Assembly: GCF_047730165.1 (NCBI RefSeq)
Contig: NZ_CP159834.1
Span: 1,240,001-1,304,000 of the forward strand
DNA: 64,000 nucleotides
Direction of reading: 5' to 3'
From: Patiriisocius sp047730165
GTDB lineage: Bacteria > Bacteroidota > Bacteroidia > Flavobacteriales > Flavobacteriaceae
A program made the translations under genes and the position numbers. Below the pieces are notes generated by a model. It worked only from the letters and a program-made list of their open reading frames with translations. It had not been told where the DNA came from and did no database searches. This document shows, piece by piece, positions 8,576-17,425 of the stretch (positions within the stretch are counted from its first letter, which is position 1; each line of letters opens with the position of its first letter).

Positions 8576-9733
8576 ATGAAAAAAATACAAATGGTTGACC
8601 TTAAGGGTCAGTATGAGCAAATAAAAGACCAAGTAAATAATGCAGTGCTTGATGTAATTGAGTCTACGGCATTTATTAATGGACCTGAAGTTCACGCTTT
8701 TCAAGCAGAACTAGAAGCGTACCTTGAAGTGAAGCACGTGATTCCTTGTGCAAACGGAACAGATGCTTTGCAAATAGCGATGATGGGCTTAGGTTTAAAG
8801 ACAGGAGATGAGGTGATTACGGCAGATTTTACTTTTGCTGCGACGGTTGAGGTGATTGCATTATTGCAATTAACTCCAGTGTTAGTAGATGTAGACCCTG
8901 TAAATTTTAACATTGATATCGATGCCTTAAAAAAGGCAATTACACCTAAGACGAAAGCAATTGTCCCTGTTCATTTATTTGGACTCGCTGCAAATATGGA
9001 TGCTGTGATGGAAGTTGCTGAGGAGCATAACTTATTTGTCATTGAAGATAATGCGCAGGGCATAGGAGCGAATTATACATCAAAAGATGGTTCTAAAACT
9101 AAAACTGGAGCAATAGGTCACGTAGGGTCTACTTCATTTTTCCCGTCTAAAAACTTAGGATGCTATGGAGACGGAGGTGCTATTTTCACTAATGATGATG
9201 ATTTAGCGCACACTATTAGAGGGATCGTAAATCACGGAATGTATGTCAGATACCATCATGATGTAGTAGGAGTTAACTCGAGATTAGATAGTATACAAGC
9301 GACCGTGCTAAGAACAAAATTACCGCTTCTAGATACTTATAACACTAAAAGAAGAAATGCAGCTCTAAAGTACTCCGCGGCCTTATCTGGAAATAAAAAC
9401 ATAATCACACCTAAAGGAGTATGTGCGGTTGGGAATTCTATTTGCGAAACCTGTGATTGTCATGTTTTTCATCAGTATACATTGGTGGTTAAAAATACAG
9501 ACAGAGATGGGTTGGTCCAGTTTTTAAACGAGAACGAAATTCCTTGTGGGGTTTATTATCCAATACCTTTGCACGCTCAAAAAGCTTATAAGGACGAGCG
9601 ATATAATGAAGCAGGTTTTAAGGTGACAAACCAGCTAGTAAAAAAATGTATTTCTTTACCTATGCACACAGAGCTTGATGATGATCAAATTAAATTTATC
9701 ACAGACAAGATTTTAGAATTTGTAGGAAAATAG
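8576..9733 (+). CDS. DegT/DnrJ/EryC1-type PLP aminotransferase of nucleotide-sugar synthesis
   Basis: A 385-residue PLP enzyme that would aminate a keto-sugar nucleotide for polysaccharide or glycan synthesis. The PLP lysine is K192 in FFPSKNLGCYGDGGA, and the cofactor-binding IEDNAQG is at about residues 158-164. WbpE-like 3-amino sugar enzymes are the closest type I recognise, but the substrate is inferred. A Cys-containing segment (CAVGNSICETCDCHVFHQYT, about residues 282-301) precedes the C-terminal domain. I start at ATG 8576 rather than GTG 8570, because MKKIQMVDLKGQY is the usual family start. galE follows 57 nt downstream. Confidence 0.88.
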   Translation: MKKIQMVDLKGQYEQIKDQVNNAVLDVIESTAFINGPEVHAFQAELEAYLEVKHVIPCANGTDALQIAMMGLGLKTGDEVITADFTFAATVEVIALLQLTPVLVDVDPVNFNIDIDALKKAITPKTKAIVPVHLFGLAANMDAVMEVAEEHNLFVIEDNAQGIGANYTSKDGSKTKTGAIGHVGSTSFFPSKNLGCYGDGGAIFTNDDDLAHTIRGIVNHGMYVRYHHDVVGVNSRLDSIQATVLRTKLPLLDTYNTKRRNAALKYSAALSGNKNIITPKGVCAVGNSICETCDCHVFHQYTLVVKNTDRDGLVQFLNENEIPCGVYYPIPLHAQKAYKDERYNEAGFKVTNQLVKKCISLPMHTELDDDQIKFITDKILEFVGK

Positions 9734-9790
9734 ATAATAAATAAAGCGCGCTAGAGGTCAATAAAATACCCAGTTAGGCTGGGCAGCACT

Positions 9791-10810
9791 ATGAAAATAC
9801 TTGTTACAGGTGGTTTAGGTTATATAGGCTCGCATACCGTTGTCGAATTACAAAATAACGGGTATGATGTGCTAGTGATAGACAATCTCTCTAATAGTTC
9901 TTTTGATGTTTTAGACCGTATCGAGTCTATCAGTGGCATTCGACCTCAGTATCAAGAATTAGAGTTGAGGGATAAACCGGCGGTGATTTCATTTTTTAAA
10001 CAGAACAGCGATATCGACGCCATCATTCATTTTGCAGCCAGTAAAGCGGTGGGAGAGAGTGTGGAAAATCCATTGCTATATTATGAGAACAATCTAAATA
10101 CCTTAATTTATTTATTACAGGAATGTGATGCACATAGTATTAATAGTTTTATTTTTAGTTCTTCTTGCACGGTATATGGCGAACCAGATTCACTTCCTAT
10201 TACAGAGAGTGCGCCCGTAAAAAAAGCAACGTCGCCTTATGGCAATACCAAGCAGATTTCAGAAGAGATACTTATAGATGTGTGTAGTGTTTCTGAAACG
10301 TTAAACACCATCGCACTTCGTTATTTTAATCCTATTGGCGCTCACAACACGGCAGAAATAGGGGAGTTGCCAAAAGGCACTCCGCAAAACTTAGTCCCCT
10401 TTATCACACAAACAGCAGCAGGAATTAGAAAAGAACTTTCTGTATTTGGGGATGATTACCCAACAGTAGATGGAAGCTGTATACGTGATTACATACATGT
10501 AGTAGATCTTGCAAATGCACATGTTGTTGCATTAGAAAGGCTGCTCAACAAAAAGAACAAAGCGAATTACGAAGTGTTTAATATAGGAACAGGAAGAGGA
10601 AGCAGCGTACTAGAAGTCGTAAATGCCTTTGAAAAAGTGACCAATCAAAAACTCAATTACAAAATAGTAGATCGCCGTCCTGGAGATGTGGTATCTGTAT
10701 ATGCAGACACCAACAAAGCCAATGATGAACTAGGTTGGAAAGCAGAGAAATCTATGGAAGACGCCTTAGAAAGTGCTTGGAAATGGGAGAAGAAAGTTCG
10801 TGGAATATAG
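9791..10810 (+). CDS. galE: UDP-glucose 4-epimerase
   Basis: Interconverts UDP-glucose and UDP-galactose (short-chain dehydrogenase superfamily). The NAD site GGLGYIGSH is at residues 7-15. The catalytic serine lies in FSSSCTVYGEP, and Y150-x3-K154 occurs in SPYGNTK. The C-terminal region has the epimerase pattern DYIHVVDLA and RPGDV. Its 339 residues match the family. It follows the aminotransferase in the same direction, so it may supply sugar nucleotides for the same surface polymer. Confidence 0.95.
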   Translation: MKILVTGGLGYIGSHTVVELQNNGYDVLVIDNLSNSSFDVLDRIESISGIRPQYQELELRDKPAVISFFKQNSDIDAIIHFAASKAVGESVENPLLYYENNLNTLIYLLQECDAHSINSFIFSSSCTVYGEPDSLPITESAPVKKATSPYGNTKQISEEILIDVCSVSETLNTIALRYFNPIGAHNTAEIGELPKGTPQNLVPFITQTAAGIRKELSVFGDDYPTVDGSCIRDYIHVVDLANAHVVALERLLNKKNKANYEVFNIGTGRGSSVLEVVNAFEKVTNQKLNYKIVDRRPGDVVSVYADTNKANDELGWKAEKSMEDALESAWKWEKKVRGI

Positions 10811-10854
10811 TCTATTTGATTTTAATTTATTTTACCTAATTACAAAAACATCCA

Positions 10855-11817
10855 ATGCCTAAACAAGAACAAAAAGCAAGACTACATCCTCGTAACAAAA
10901 ACCGGGAGCAATACGATCTAAAAGCATTGATCGCTGTAAAGCCAGCATTAGGCGAATTTGTAAAACCCAATAAATACGGAGATGACTCCGTAGAATTTTC
11001 AAATCCAAAGGCAGTGAAATTATTAAATCAGGCATTGCTGCATCATTATTATGGTTTAGAACATTGGGATTTTCCAGACACTTTTTTAACGCCACCTATT
11101 CCTGGACGAGCAGACTATCTGCATCACGTGGCAGATTTGCTAGGGGAGTCTAACTTTGGACGAATCCCTGAAGGAGACCTTATTACTTGTTTTGACATTG
11201 GGGTAGGCGCAAACTGTATTTATCCTATTATAGGAGTCGCAGAATACGGCTGGAATTTTATTGGATCTGATATCAACCAAGAATCTCTTGATATAGCTGA
11301 GAAGCATATCGCTGCAAACCCAATTTTAAAAGATAAGATAACATTAAAGTTACAAGAGAACTCAAAAGATGCATTCTTCAACATCATTGGGCGTGACGAA
11401 AAAATTGATGTGTCCATTTGTAATCCTCCATTTCACGCGTCGAGCGAAGATGCAATTGCTGGTACGAGACGAAAAGTAAAAAACCTAACAGGTGAAGAAC
11501 AAGAAACTCCAGAACAAAATTTTGGAGGCATCCATCAAGAGTTAGTCTGCTTGGGTGGCGAACTTTCGTTTATCAAAAATATCATTAGAGAGAGTGAACG
11601 TTATGCGACCAATTGCTTTTGGTTTACCACTTTGGTTTCAAAGCAATCTAATGTAAGAGCCATTCAAAAGATTCTTAAAAAACACGAGGCTTACGATATA
11701 AAAGTAATCAAGATGGGTACAGGGAATAAATCTGTAAGAATGATTGCTTGGACGTTCTTAGCTAAAGAGGAACAGCAAGTGTGGCGGACACTGCGATGGA
11801 ATAAGAAGGAAGCGTAA
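10855..11817 (+). CDS. rlmF: 23S rRNA adenine-1618 N6-methyltransferase
   Basis: RlmF (YbiN) methylates A1618 of 23S rRNA. The N-terminus LHPRNKNREQYDL and the block LNQALLHHYYGLEHWDFP are family hallmarks. The SAM-binding motif is around FDIGVGANCIYPI (residues 106-118). The catalytic NPPF tetrapeptide is in CNPPFHAS at about residue 190. The 320 residues fit. It starts 44 nt after galE. Confidence 0.93.
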   Translation: MPKQEQKARLHPRNKNREQYDLKALIAVKPALGEFVKPNKYGDDSVEFSNPKAVKLLNQALLHHYYGLEHWDFPDTFLTPPIPGRADYLHHVADLLGESNFGRIPEGDLITCFDIGVGANCIYPIIGVAEYGWNFIGSDINQESLDIAEKHIAANPILKDKITLKLQENSKDAFFNIIGRDEKIDVSICNPPFHASSEDAIAGTRRKVKNLTGEEQETPEQNFGGIHQELVCLGGELSFIKNIIRESERYATNCFWFTTLVSKQSNVRAIQKILKKHEAYDIKVIKMGTGNKSVRMIAWTFLAKEEQQVWRTLRWNKKEA

Positions 11818-12089
11818 CAGTTGTAGACTGGATATTAGTAATTTTCAGATTAGGCAAAATCATCGCTGATTATCTTGCTGTTCGATATTTAAATTTGCCT
11901 ACCCGTTAGCGCTCCTTAAAATTAGTGATATACCATATTGTTGCCAAATTTTATTTGTCCCGACCCTAAAGGGTAGGAAAATTCTAACGCTATCTTAATT
12001 CGAGAGTAAGCCTATTTGCTAGGCATAAGTAAAGGCATCGTCGTATTTTAAAATTTTATAACATCTCACTTCCAACTTACAGCCAAAAT

Positions 12090-13400
12090 CTAAATCTCAT
12101 AAACCCGTACTTTCTTTTTCTTAAGGCGTTGGTTATTTACAAGCGGTAATAGGTGGCCAAGTGATACAGTCTTGACTGATACAAAAGCACAATCTACTTT
12201 AAGCTCAATAACGCCTAAGCCGTCTCTATCAAGTTTTCCTTGTTTAAAGAATAATCCTGCAATATCACCTTTGCTTATTTTGTCTTTTCGACCACCAGAG
12301 ACAAATAAAGTACACCACTCTGAAGGTTTTGGCAGTGCAGATTTCCCTACTTTTTGTATTGGGTATTCCTCCATAAAATGAGGGAGTTTGTCTTCTTCAT
12401 ATTTCAGAATAAAAGCGGTACCGTTACTGTTCATACGAGCGGTACGACCATTACGGTGTGTAAATTCTTCTTGGCGTGTAGGCAAATGATAATGCACAAT
12501 AAAATCAAGTTCTGGAACATCTATCCCCCTTGCTGCTAGGTCTGTGGCAAGTAAAATTTTATGCGTACCGTTTCTAAATTTTATTAAAGATCGTTCCCTG
12601 TCTTTTTGCTCGAGACCTCCATAAAAGGCACCGTGTGATATATTATGTTCAGTGAGATAATCGCTCACACGTTGTATCGTATCCTTAAAGTTACAGAAGA
12701 TAATACCGTGCTGATCGCCAAGATGCGACATTAAAGCCACGAGTGTTTCTAGCTTGTCTTTGCTAAGAGAAATTACTTGTTTAATCTGCAATTGGGTCTC
12801 ATTTCCGTCTAGATAATCAATCGTGATAGGGTTTTCAAGCCCTAAAAATGCGGGCATATGAAACCCAATCGTTGCGGAAGTCATGATTTTTTTCTCTACG
12901 TTAGGAAGAAGGTCTACGATTTCACTCATTTCTCCTTCAAACCCTATTTCTAAAGATTTGTCATACTCGTCAAGAACGAGCGTTTTTACAGCATCTGTAG
13001 AAAATTCTTCTCTTCTTAAATGGTCAGCTATTCTTCCTGGTGTTCCTATTAATAGTGCTGGACGATGCGCAATCTCTAGTCTGTCTTTAGAAGCTGGTCG
13101 ACCTCCATAGACACAATTCACTTTAAACCCGGTCCCCATTTCGCGTAATACTTGCTCAATTTGGATGGCTAATTCTCGAGATGGAACAATGATAATAGTT
13201 TGTATTTCTTCGCAGTCTGCGTCAAGTTCGTTGAGAACTGGCAACAAAAAAGCGACAGTTTTGCCGGTTCCTGTTGGTGATAGCAAGATGGTTTCTTTAC
13301 TGGCCATAATAGCCAACTTCGCTTCTTCCTGCATTGGGTTTAACTTTGTGATGCCCAATTTTCTTAAAATTTCGGCTTGACTTTTAAAATTGCTTTCCAT
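12090..13400 (-). CDS. DEAD-box RNA helicase, DbpA-like
   Basis: An ATP-dependent RNA helicase of 436 residues. The Q-motif region LNPMQEEAK lies near residue 20. Motif I SPTGTGKT is at 41-48, motif II is DEYD (144-147) instead of DEAD, and motif III is SAT. Motif VI reads HRNGRTAR rather than the common HRIGRTGR. The C-terminal ~70 residues (GRKDKISKGDIAGLFF onward) fit the DbpA RNA-binding domain, which recognises 23S rRNA hairpin 92, so a role in large-subunit assembly is likely. It ends about 270 nt from rlmF, another 23S rRNA gene, convergently. Confidence 0.88.
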   Translation of the reverse strand: MESNFKSQAEILRKLGITKLNPMQEEAKLAIMASKETILLSPTGTGKTVAFLLPVLNELDADCEEIQTIIIVPSRELAIQIEQVLREMGTGFKVNCVYGGRPASKDRLEIAHRPALLIGTPGRIADHLRREEFSTDAVKTLVLDEYDKSLEIGFEGEMSEIVDLLPNVEKKIMTSATIGFHMPAFLGLENPITIDYLDGNETQLQIKQVISLSKDKLETLVALMSHLGDQHGIIFCNFKDTIQRVSDYLTEHNISHGAFYGGLEQKDRERSLIKFRNGTHKILLATDLAARGIDVPELDFIVHYHLPTRQEEFTHRNGRTARMNSNGTAFILKYEEDKLPHFMEEYPIQKVGKSALPKPSEWCTLFVSGGRKDKISKGDIAGLFFKQGKLDRDGLGVIELKVDCAFVSVKTVSLGHLLPLVNNQRLKKKKVRVYEI

Positions 13401-13404
13401 TTTG

Positions 13405-13412
13405 CAAAGGTA
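13405..13412 (-). promoter_or_regulatory. -7 element for the helicase gene
   Basis: TACCTTTG on the minus strand matches TAnnTTTG and ends only 4 nt before the ATG at 13400, which would give a leaderless or nearly leaderless mRNA. I do not see a good -33 TTTG. Confidence 0.35.
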
Positions 13413-13762
13413 ATCGCTTGCTCACAGACTATCGCTCATGTTTTCTGAAATGTAATGCATTTAAAATCTGTCATCAGCTTGATTTTGTAAGGAACATTTT
13501 AAATAAATAAACCCATCACAAATGCGATAATTTTAGGGCGAGAAACAAAGCTTGGCTAAACAGTTCGTAATTTTAAAGCAAATATTATTGTTGTGTACAA
13601 AGCTCCAACCTAGAATATTTAAGCAATGCTGAACCTTGTATTTTTGAAGAAGTATGAGTAGGTTTCTAAGCGACATTTGAGGTTTAGCATAGCTTTAACG
13701 TGCTATATTCGTTATTGGCCTTTAGTCTTTGTTACTTTGCGGCTCATTAAAAGCAGAGGATT
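13413..13762. other. Gene-free stretch
   Basis: About 350 bases between the divergent helicase and small-protein genes. It probably holds the promoter of the small gene near 13730 (TTACTTTGCGGC). I see no RNA gene or strong repeat. Confidence 0.4.
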
Positions 13763-13954
13763 ATGAAACTTATATCAATAAGAAGAAAGACAAGGAATGA
13801 AAAGCGTTTTTCAAAAAAAATGGGAATACTGACTACGAAAGTGGTGTATGTCCAAAAGCAATTTTTGAATATCCCATTTAAAACACTCCATAAATATCGT
13901 GAAACCTATTATGGTGAAATGAAAGATTGTGAGGACTGCCAGATTGCGGTGTAG
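13763..13954 (+). CDS. Small basic protein of unknown function
   Basis: A 63-residue protein with a very basic N-terminal half (KLISIRRKTRNEKRFSKK) and a C-terminal KDCEDCQ motif with two cysteines spaced CEDC. I do not recognise a domain. Reasons to believe it is real are the ATG start, a promoter-like TTACTTTG about 30 nt upstream, and a strong terminator 14 nt after the stop. There is no competing gene on either strand. It could bind nucleic acid, judging only from charge. Confidence 0.55.
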   Translation: MKLISIRRKTRNEKRFSKKMGILTTKVVYVQKQFLNIPFKTLHKYRETYYGEMKDCEDCQIAV

Positions 13955-13967
13955 CTTGATATCAAAC

Positions 13968-14009
13968 AAAAAAATGCCATTAACTAAGTAGTAGTTAATG
14001 GCATTTTTT
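13968..14009. terminator. Shared terminator of the small gene and fabD
   Basis: Arms AAAAAATGCCATTAACT/AGTTAATGGCATTTTTT around a 7-nt loop. It is symmetrical and sits between convergent genes. Confidence 0.9.
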
Positions 14010-14035
14010 CACACTCAATTTTTGTATAATTTACG

Positions 14036-14920
14036 TTACTCAATGCTAGCTTTTGCAGTAGCTACGCTACGATCAATCTTACGCATTAAGCCTTGCAGTA
14101 CATTTCCTGGACCAACTTCTATAAATTCTGTAGCGCCATCTTTAATCATATTTTGCATACTCTGAGTCCATTTTACTGGAGCTGTAAGTTGAAACATTAA
14201 GTTCTCTTGTATTTTTTTAGGATCTGTTATGGCAAACGCAGATACGTTTTGGTAAATAGGACAGGCAGGTGCAGTAAAAGTAGTTGCTTCTATGGCAGCC
14301 GCTAATTCTTCTCTAGCAGGTTCCATCATTGGGCTATGAAACGCACCACCTACCGGTAACAACAAGGCTCTTTTAGCTCCTGCAGCTTTTAATGCTGCAC
14401 AAGCGCTGTTGACTGCTTCGATCTCTCCGCTGATTACTAACTGTCCTGGGCAGTTATAGTTGGCCGCTACCACGATACCGTCTTGGTCTGCGCAGATGGC
14501 TTCTACTAGATGGTCTTCTAGTCCTAAAACTGCAGCCATAGTAGACGGTGCAGCTTCACATGCTTTTTGCATAGCAAGCGCACGCTTGTAAACTAATTGT
14601 AATCCATCTGTGAATGCTAAAGTTCTGTTAGCTACTAGTGCAGAGATTTCTCCTAAAGAATGTCCCGCCACCATATCTGGGTTAAAGGCAGTTCCCATTA
14701 CTTCTGCAAGTATGGTAGAATGCAAGAATATTGCTGGTTGTGTAACGTTAGTTTCCTTTAGCTGGTCTGCTGTCCCTTCAAACATCACTTTCGTAATGTC
14801 AAATCCTAGGGTTTCATTTGCAGCTTGAAACAAGTCTCTTGCCTTGGCAGATGCCTCGTATAAGTCCTGACCCATTCCTGTAAATTGGGCGCCTTGTCCT
14901 GGAAATATATATGCTTTCAT
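14036..14920 (-). CDS. fabD: Malonyl-CoA:ACP transacylase
   Basis: Loads malonate onto acyl carrier protein for fatty-acid synthesis. The catalytic serine is Ser88 in AGHSLGE, and the partner histidine is about His195 in GGAFHSPMM. FPGQGAQ at residues 6-12 and the C-terminal EVGPGNVLQGL complete the signature. The 294 residues are typical. It is the last gene of a minus-strand unit 2TM protein-folA-fabD. Confidence 0.96.
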   Translation of the reverse strand: MKAYIFPGQGAQFTGMGQDLYEASAKARDLFQAANETLGFDITKVMFEGTADQLKETNVTQPAIFLHSTILAEVMGTAFNPDMVAGHSLGEISALVANRTLAFTDGLQLVYKRALAMQKACEAAPSTMAAVLGLEDHLVEAICADQDGIVVAANYNCPGQLVISGEIEAVNSACAALKAAGAKRALLLPVGGAFHSPMMEPAREELAAAIEATTFTAPACPIYQNVSAFAITDPKKIQENLMFQLTAPVKWTQSMQNMIKDGATEFIEVGPGNVLQGLMRKIDRSVATAKASIE

Positions 14921-14957
14921 TGTTGGTTGGTTTATGTATGTTCTCGCGAATATACTT

Positions 14958-15461
14958 TTATTTTCTCACCCATGTTTCATAGGTAAAAGCAACGTCGTGT
15001 TTATCGTCTCTCTCGTGTTTCTCTTCTGAAATTTTCTCCCATCGAGCGCTATCTATTTTTGGAAAATAGGTATCTGCGTCAAAGGTACTATGCACGCGTG
15101 TGAGTTCAATTTTATCTGCGACTTCTAGTCCCAGATTATAGATTTCGCCTCCACCTATAATAAAGGGTTGTTCGTCGTGTATCGCTTTTAATAGCGCTGC
15201 ATCCATAGAGGTAACCACAAGAACATCGTGTGCGCGGCTCTCTGGAATAACCGGAGTATATTCTTTATTGCGCGTAATAATAATGTGCAGTCTATTCGGT
15301 AAGGGTTTTGGGAAAGACTCAAAAGTTTTGCGTCCCATAATAATAGGATGCCCTGTAGTCAGTTTTTTAAACCTCTTAAAATCATCTGGCAAGTGCCAGA
15401 CTAAATCGTTGTCCTTGCCAAGTTCGTTTTTCTCGCCAGCGGCGGCAATTAGTGTAATCAT
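14958..15461 (-). CDS. folA: Dihydrofolate reductase
   Basis: Reduces dihydrofolate with NADPH; it is needed because ThyA (20136-20960) oxidises the folate cofactor. Typical features are the N-terminal MITLIAAAGEKNELGKDNDLVWHLP loop region (residues 1-25), the NADPH-binding MGRKTFES, and FIIGGGEIYNLGL. 167 residues. Its start lies 2 nt after the stop of the upstream 2TM gene, so the two are probably translationally coupled; fabD follows after 37 nt. Confidence 0.96.
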   Translation of the reverse strand: MITLIAAAGEKNELGKDNDLVWHLPDDFKRFKKLTTGHPIIMGRKTFESFPKPLPNRLHIIITRNKEYTPVIPESRAHDVLVVTSMDAALLKAIHDEQPFIIGGGEIYNLGLEVADKIELTRVHSTFDADTYFPKIDSARWEKISEEKHERDDKHDVAFTYETWVRK

Positions 15462-15463
15462 TT

Positions 15464-15943
15464 TTACTCTGGAAGTTGATTCGAGTTGTTTTTTTTTACT
15501 TCAGGAAGTTCTGTTTTGGTTGAATCAGTCATGCTTTTTAAAGCTTCTTGTTCTTTAGCAATTTTGTTTTCTTTTACCACTACTTCTTTAAGGGCTTGCT
15601 TTTTAAGTTCGGCAACACGAACTTCTTGCTTTGCTTTTAACTTTTCTAGTTGTTCGTTTTCCCATTCTTTATCCATGAATTTATTCATGATAAACACATT
15701 AAAAACATGAATGAGTAATAAAAATGCCCAAATGATAATTGCCCAAACATACCACCCTGACATGATGATCTCGTGACCCATTTTAAGTACGACATCGAGT
15801 ATTATAAATAAGATAGAACCTGCTAGAAAGAATACAAAATGTCGCATCAATCCTTTTTTCTGTGCGATACGTTTACGCGCATACTCGTATTGCTCTCTAG
15901 ATTCTGAATCTAATCTGTCTGTTTGTTTGTTTTTTGAAAACAT
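15464..15943 (-). CDS. 2TM domain membrane protein
   Basis: A 159-residue inner-membrane protein with two transmembrane helices (about residues 36-55 and 65-88) separated by a short loop GHEIIMSGW. These are flanked by ARKRIAQKKG and FMDKEWENEQLEKL. This arrangement is the 2TM domain (Pfam 2TM) common in Flavobacteriia. A charged coiled-coil tail follows in the cytoplasm. The function is unknown. It is first in the unit with folA and fabD. Confidence 0.85.
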   Translation of the reverse strand: MFSKNKQTDRLDSESREQYEYARKRIAQKKGLMRHFVFFLAGSILFIILDVVLKMGHEIIMSGWYVWAIIIWAFLLLIHVFNVFIMNKFMDKEWENEQLEKLKAKQEVRVAELKKQALKEVVVKENKIAKEQEALKSMTDSTKTELPEVKKNNSNQLPE

Positions 15944-16004
15944 AGTTAGTTATCTTTATGCTAACGTAAAAATACCTATTTTTTAGGTGCAATACTGTGT
16001 ACTT

Positions 16005-17075
16005 ATGCAAGATTTAAGAAATGAATTCCCGGCGCTTAACAAACAGGTTTACTTTAACTCCGCTAGTTCTGGGTTGCTGTCAAAATCACTTTTAGACTGG
16101 CGACGCGCACACGATGTGGATTATTATAATAATGGAGTAGATTTTGTTCAGCGCAAAGAAATACCCGAGTATGCAAGAGGGAGTGTAGCGCGGTTGTTTG
16201 ATGCGAAGCTAAGCGAGACTGCATTGGTGCCTAATCTTAGTTTTGGAATCAACATAGTGCTCGACGGCCTTTCTAAAGGTCAAAAAGTATTACTATTAAG
16301 AGAAGACTATCCTTCCTTACGGTGGCCTGTAGAGACAAGAGATCTAGATGTGTGCTATGCCAAGATCGATGAGCATCTAGAAGACAATGTTTTACAAGCA
16401 GTTGAAAAACACAAGCCAGATATTTTTATGTTTAGTATTGTACAATGGTTATCTGGAATTAAAATTGACTTTGAGTTTTTAAAACAGTTAAAGTTTAAAT
16501 ACCCAAACATGTTGCTTGTGGCAGATGGTACTCAGTATATGGGTACAGAGCATTTCAGTTTTAAAGATAATGCAATTGATGTATTAGGGGCTAGTGCTTA
16601 TAAATGGCTGTGTGCTGGTTTTGGTAATGGCTTTATGTTAATCAAAGAAGACGTGCAAGACCGTATTTCCCCCAAAACAATAGGGTTTAACTCTGCAGAT
16701 ACTTTTGACAGTAAACCTACAGACACGCGTTTTATTAAATATTTTGAACCAGGGCATCAAGATTCACTCGCATTTGGGAGTCTAGATCAAGCGATTAAAA
16801 AAGTAGAGCAAATAGGAATTCAGCATATTTCAAAAGCAATAAAGAGCCACACGCATCACGCTATAGAGGGTTTGATAGAAAAAGGACTTTTGCCTAATGC
16901 GTCAAAGTCCAGAAAGGGCCACTCATCAATTGTGAACTTTACCGGCAACAGAGAATTATTTAAAAAATTAGCAACAAATAATATTATTTGCTCCCTTCGT
17001 GGTGGAGGTATTCGTGTGAGTTTTCATTACTACAATACAATCGCAGAGGTAGATACTTTGCTTAAATTGTTATAA
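16005..17075 (+). CDS. Class V PLP-dependent enzyme (aminotransferase V / cysteine desulfurase-like)
   Basis: A 356-residue fold-type I PLP enzyme starting MQDLRNEFPALNKQVYFNSA. The PLP lysine is in ASAYKWLCAGFGNG, preceded by the DGTQ aspartate. The C-terminus has GGGIRVSFHYYNT and lacks the catalytic cysteine of SufS/IscS, so persulfide-forming desulfurase activity is unlikely; lyase or aminotransferase activity fits better. It converges with DUF427-egtD-egtB. A role as the ergothioneine C-S lyase (EgtE type, also class V) is therefore attractive but unproven. An upstream GTG at 15987 is less likely as the start. Confidence 0.8.
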   Translation: MQDLRNEFPALNKQVYFNSASSGLLSKSLLDWRRAHDVDYYNNGVDFVQRKEIPEYARGSVARLFDAKLSETALVPNLSFGINIVLDGLSKGQKVLLLREDYPSLRWPVETRDLDVCYAKIDEHLEDNVLQAVEKHKPDIFMFSIVQWLSGIKIDFEFLKQLKFKYPNMLLVADGTQYMGTEHFSFKDNAIDVLGASAYKWLCAGFGNGFMLIKEDVQDRISPKTIGFNSADTFDSKPTDTRFIKYFEPGHQDSLAFGSLDQAIKKVEQIGIQHISKAIKSHTHHAIEGLIEKGLLPNASKSRKGHSSIVNFTGNRELFKKLATNNIICSLRGGGIRVSFHYYNTIAEVDTLLKLL

Positions 17076-17357
17076 TTAATTAGTAACCTTTACGCCCTTC
17101 CAGAATGCAATATGCCCTTCAATAGCTTTTGCAGCATGTGATGTTTTTGGGTAAAACCAGGCGGCATCCGTGTTGTCTTTTCCATCCACTTTTAAAGAAA
17201 AGTAAGAAGCCACCCCTTTCCAAGGACAGTTGGATTGAGTTTCACTGCTCTTAAAATATTCCTTCTTTATACTGTCTGCAGGAAAATAATGATTATTCTC
17301 AATGACAATAGTATTGTCACTTTCTGCGATTACTTGATCGTTCCAGATTGCTTTCAT
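17076..17357 (-). CDS. DUF427 family protein
   Basis: A 93-residue single-domain DUF427 protein of unknown biochemical role. Recognisable parts are MKAIWNDQVIAESD, FPADSIKKEYF, and CPWKGVASYFSL at about residues 50-60, followed by AAWFYP. It lies 68 nt downstream of egtD on the same strand and may be co-transcribed with the ergothioneine genes. Its stop directly abuts the stop of the convergent PLP enzyme gene. Confidence 0.9.
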   Translation of the reverse strand: MKAIWNDQVIAESDNTIVIENNHYFPADSIKKEYFKSSETQSNCPWKGVASYFSLKVDGKDNTDAAWFYPKTSHAAKAIEGHIAFWKGVKVTN

Positions 17358-17425
17358 AAAATGAGTTTTAAATGTGTAGTTTTTGTTTGTGATCGTTTTT
17401 TTTTATAATTGTGTGCCGTTAAAAT

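Noticed and set aside
8402..8704. About 100 extra in-frame codons before the Kdo transferase
   Set aside because: They run through the divergent promoter region and into the sugar aminotransferase gene. The sequence is not transferase-like, and ATG 8401 gives the normal 410-residue length.
11818..12089. Small gene or RNA between rlmF and the helicase
   Set aside because: Only short imperfect palindromes (CCCTAAAGGG) and scattered stops are visible; nothing coherent on either strand.
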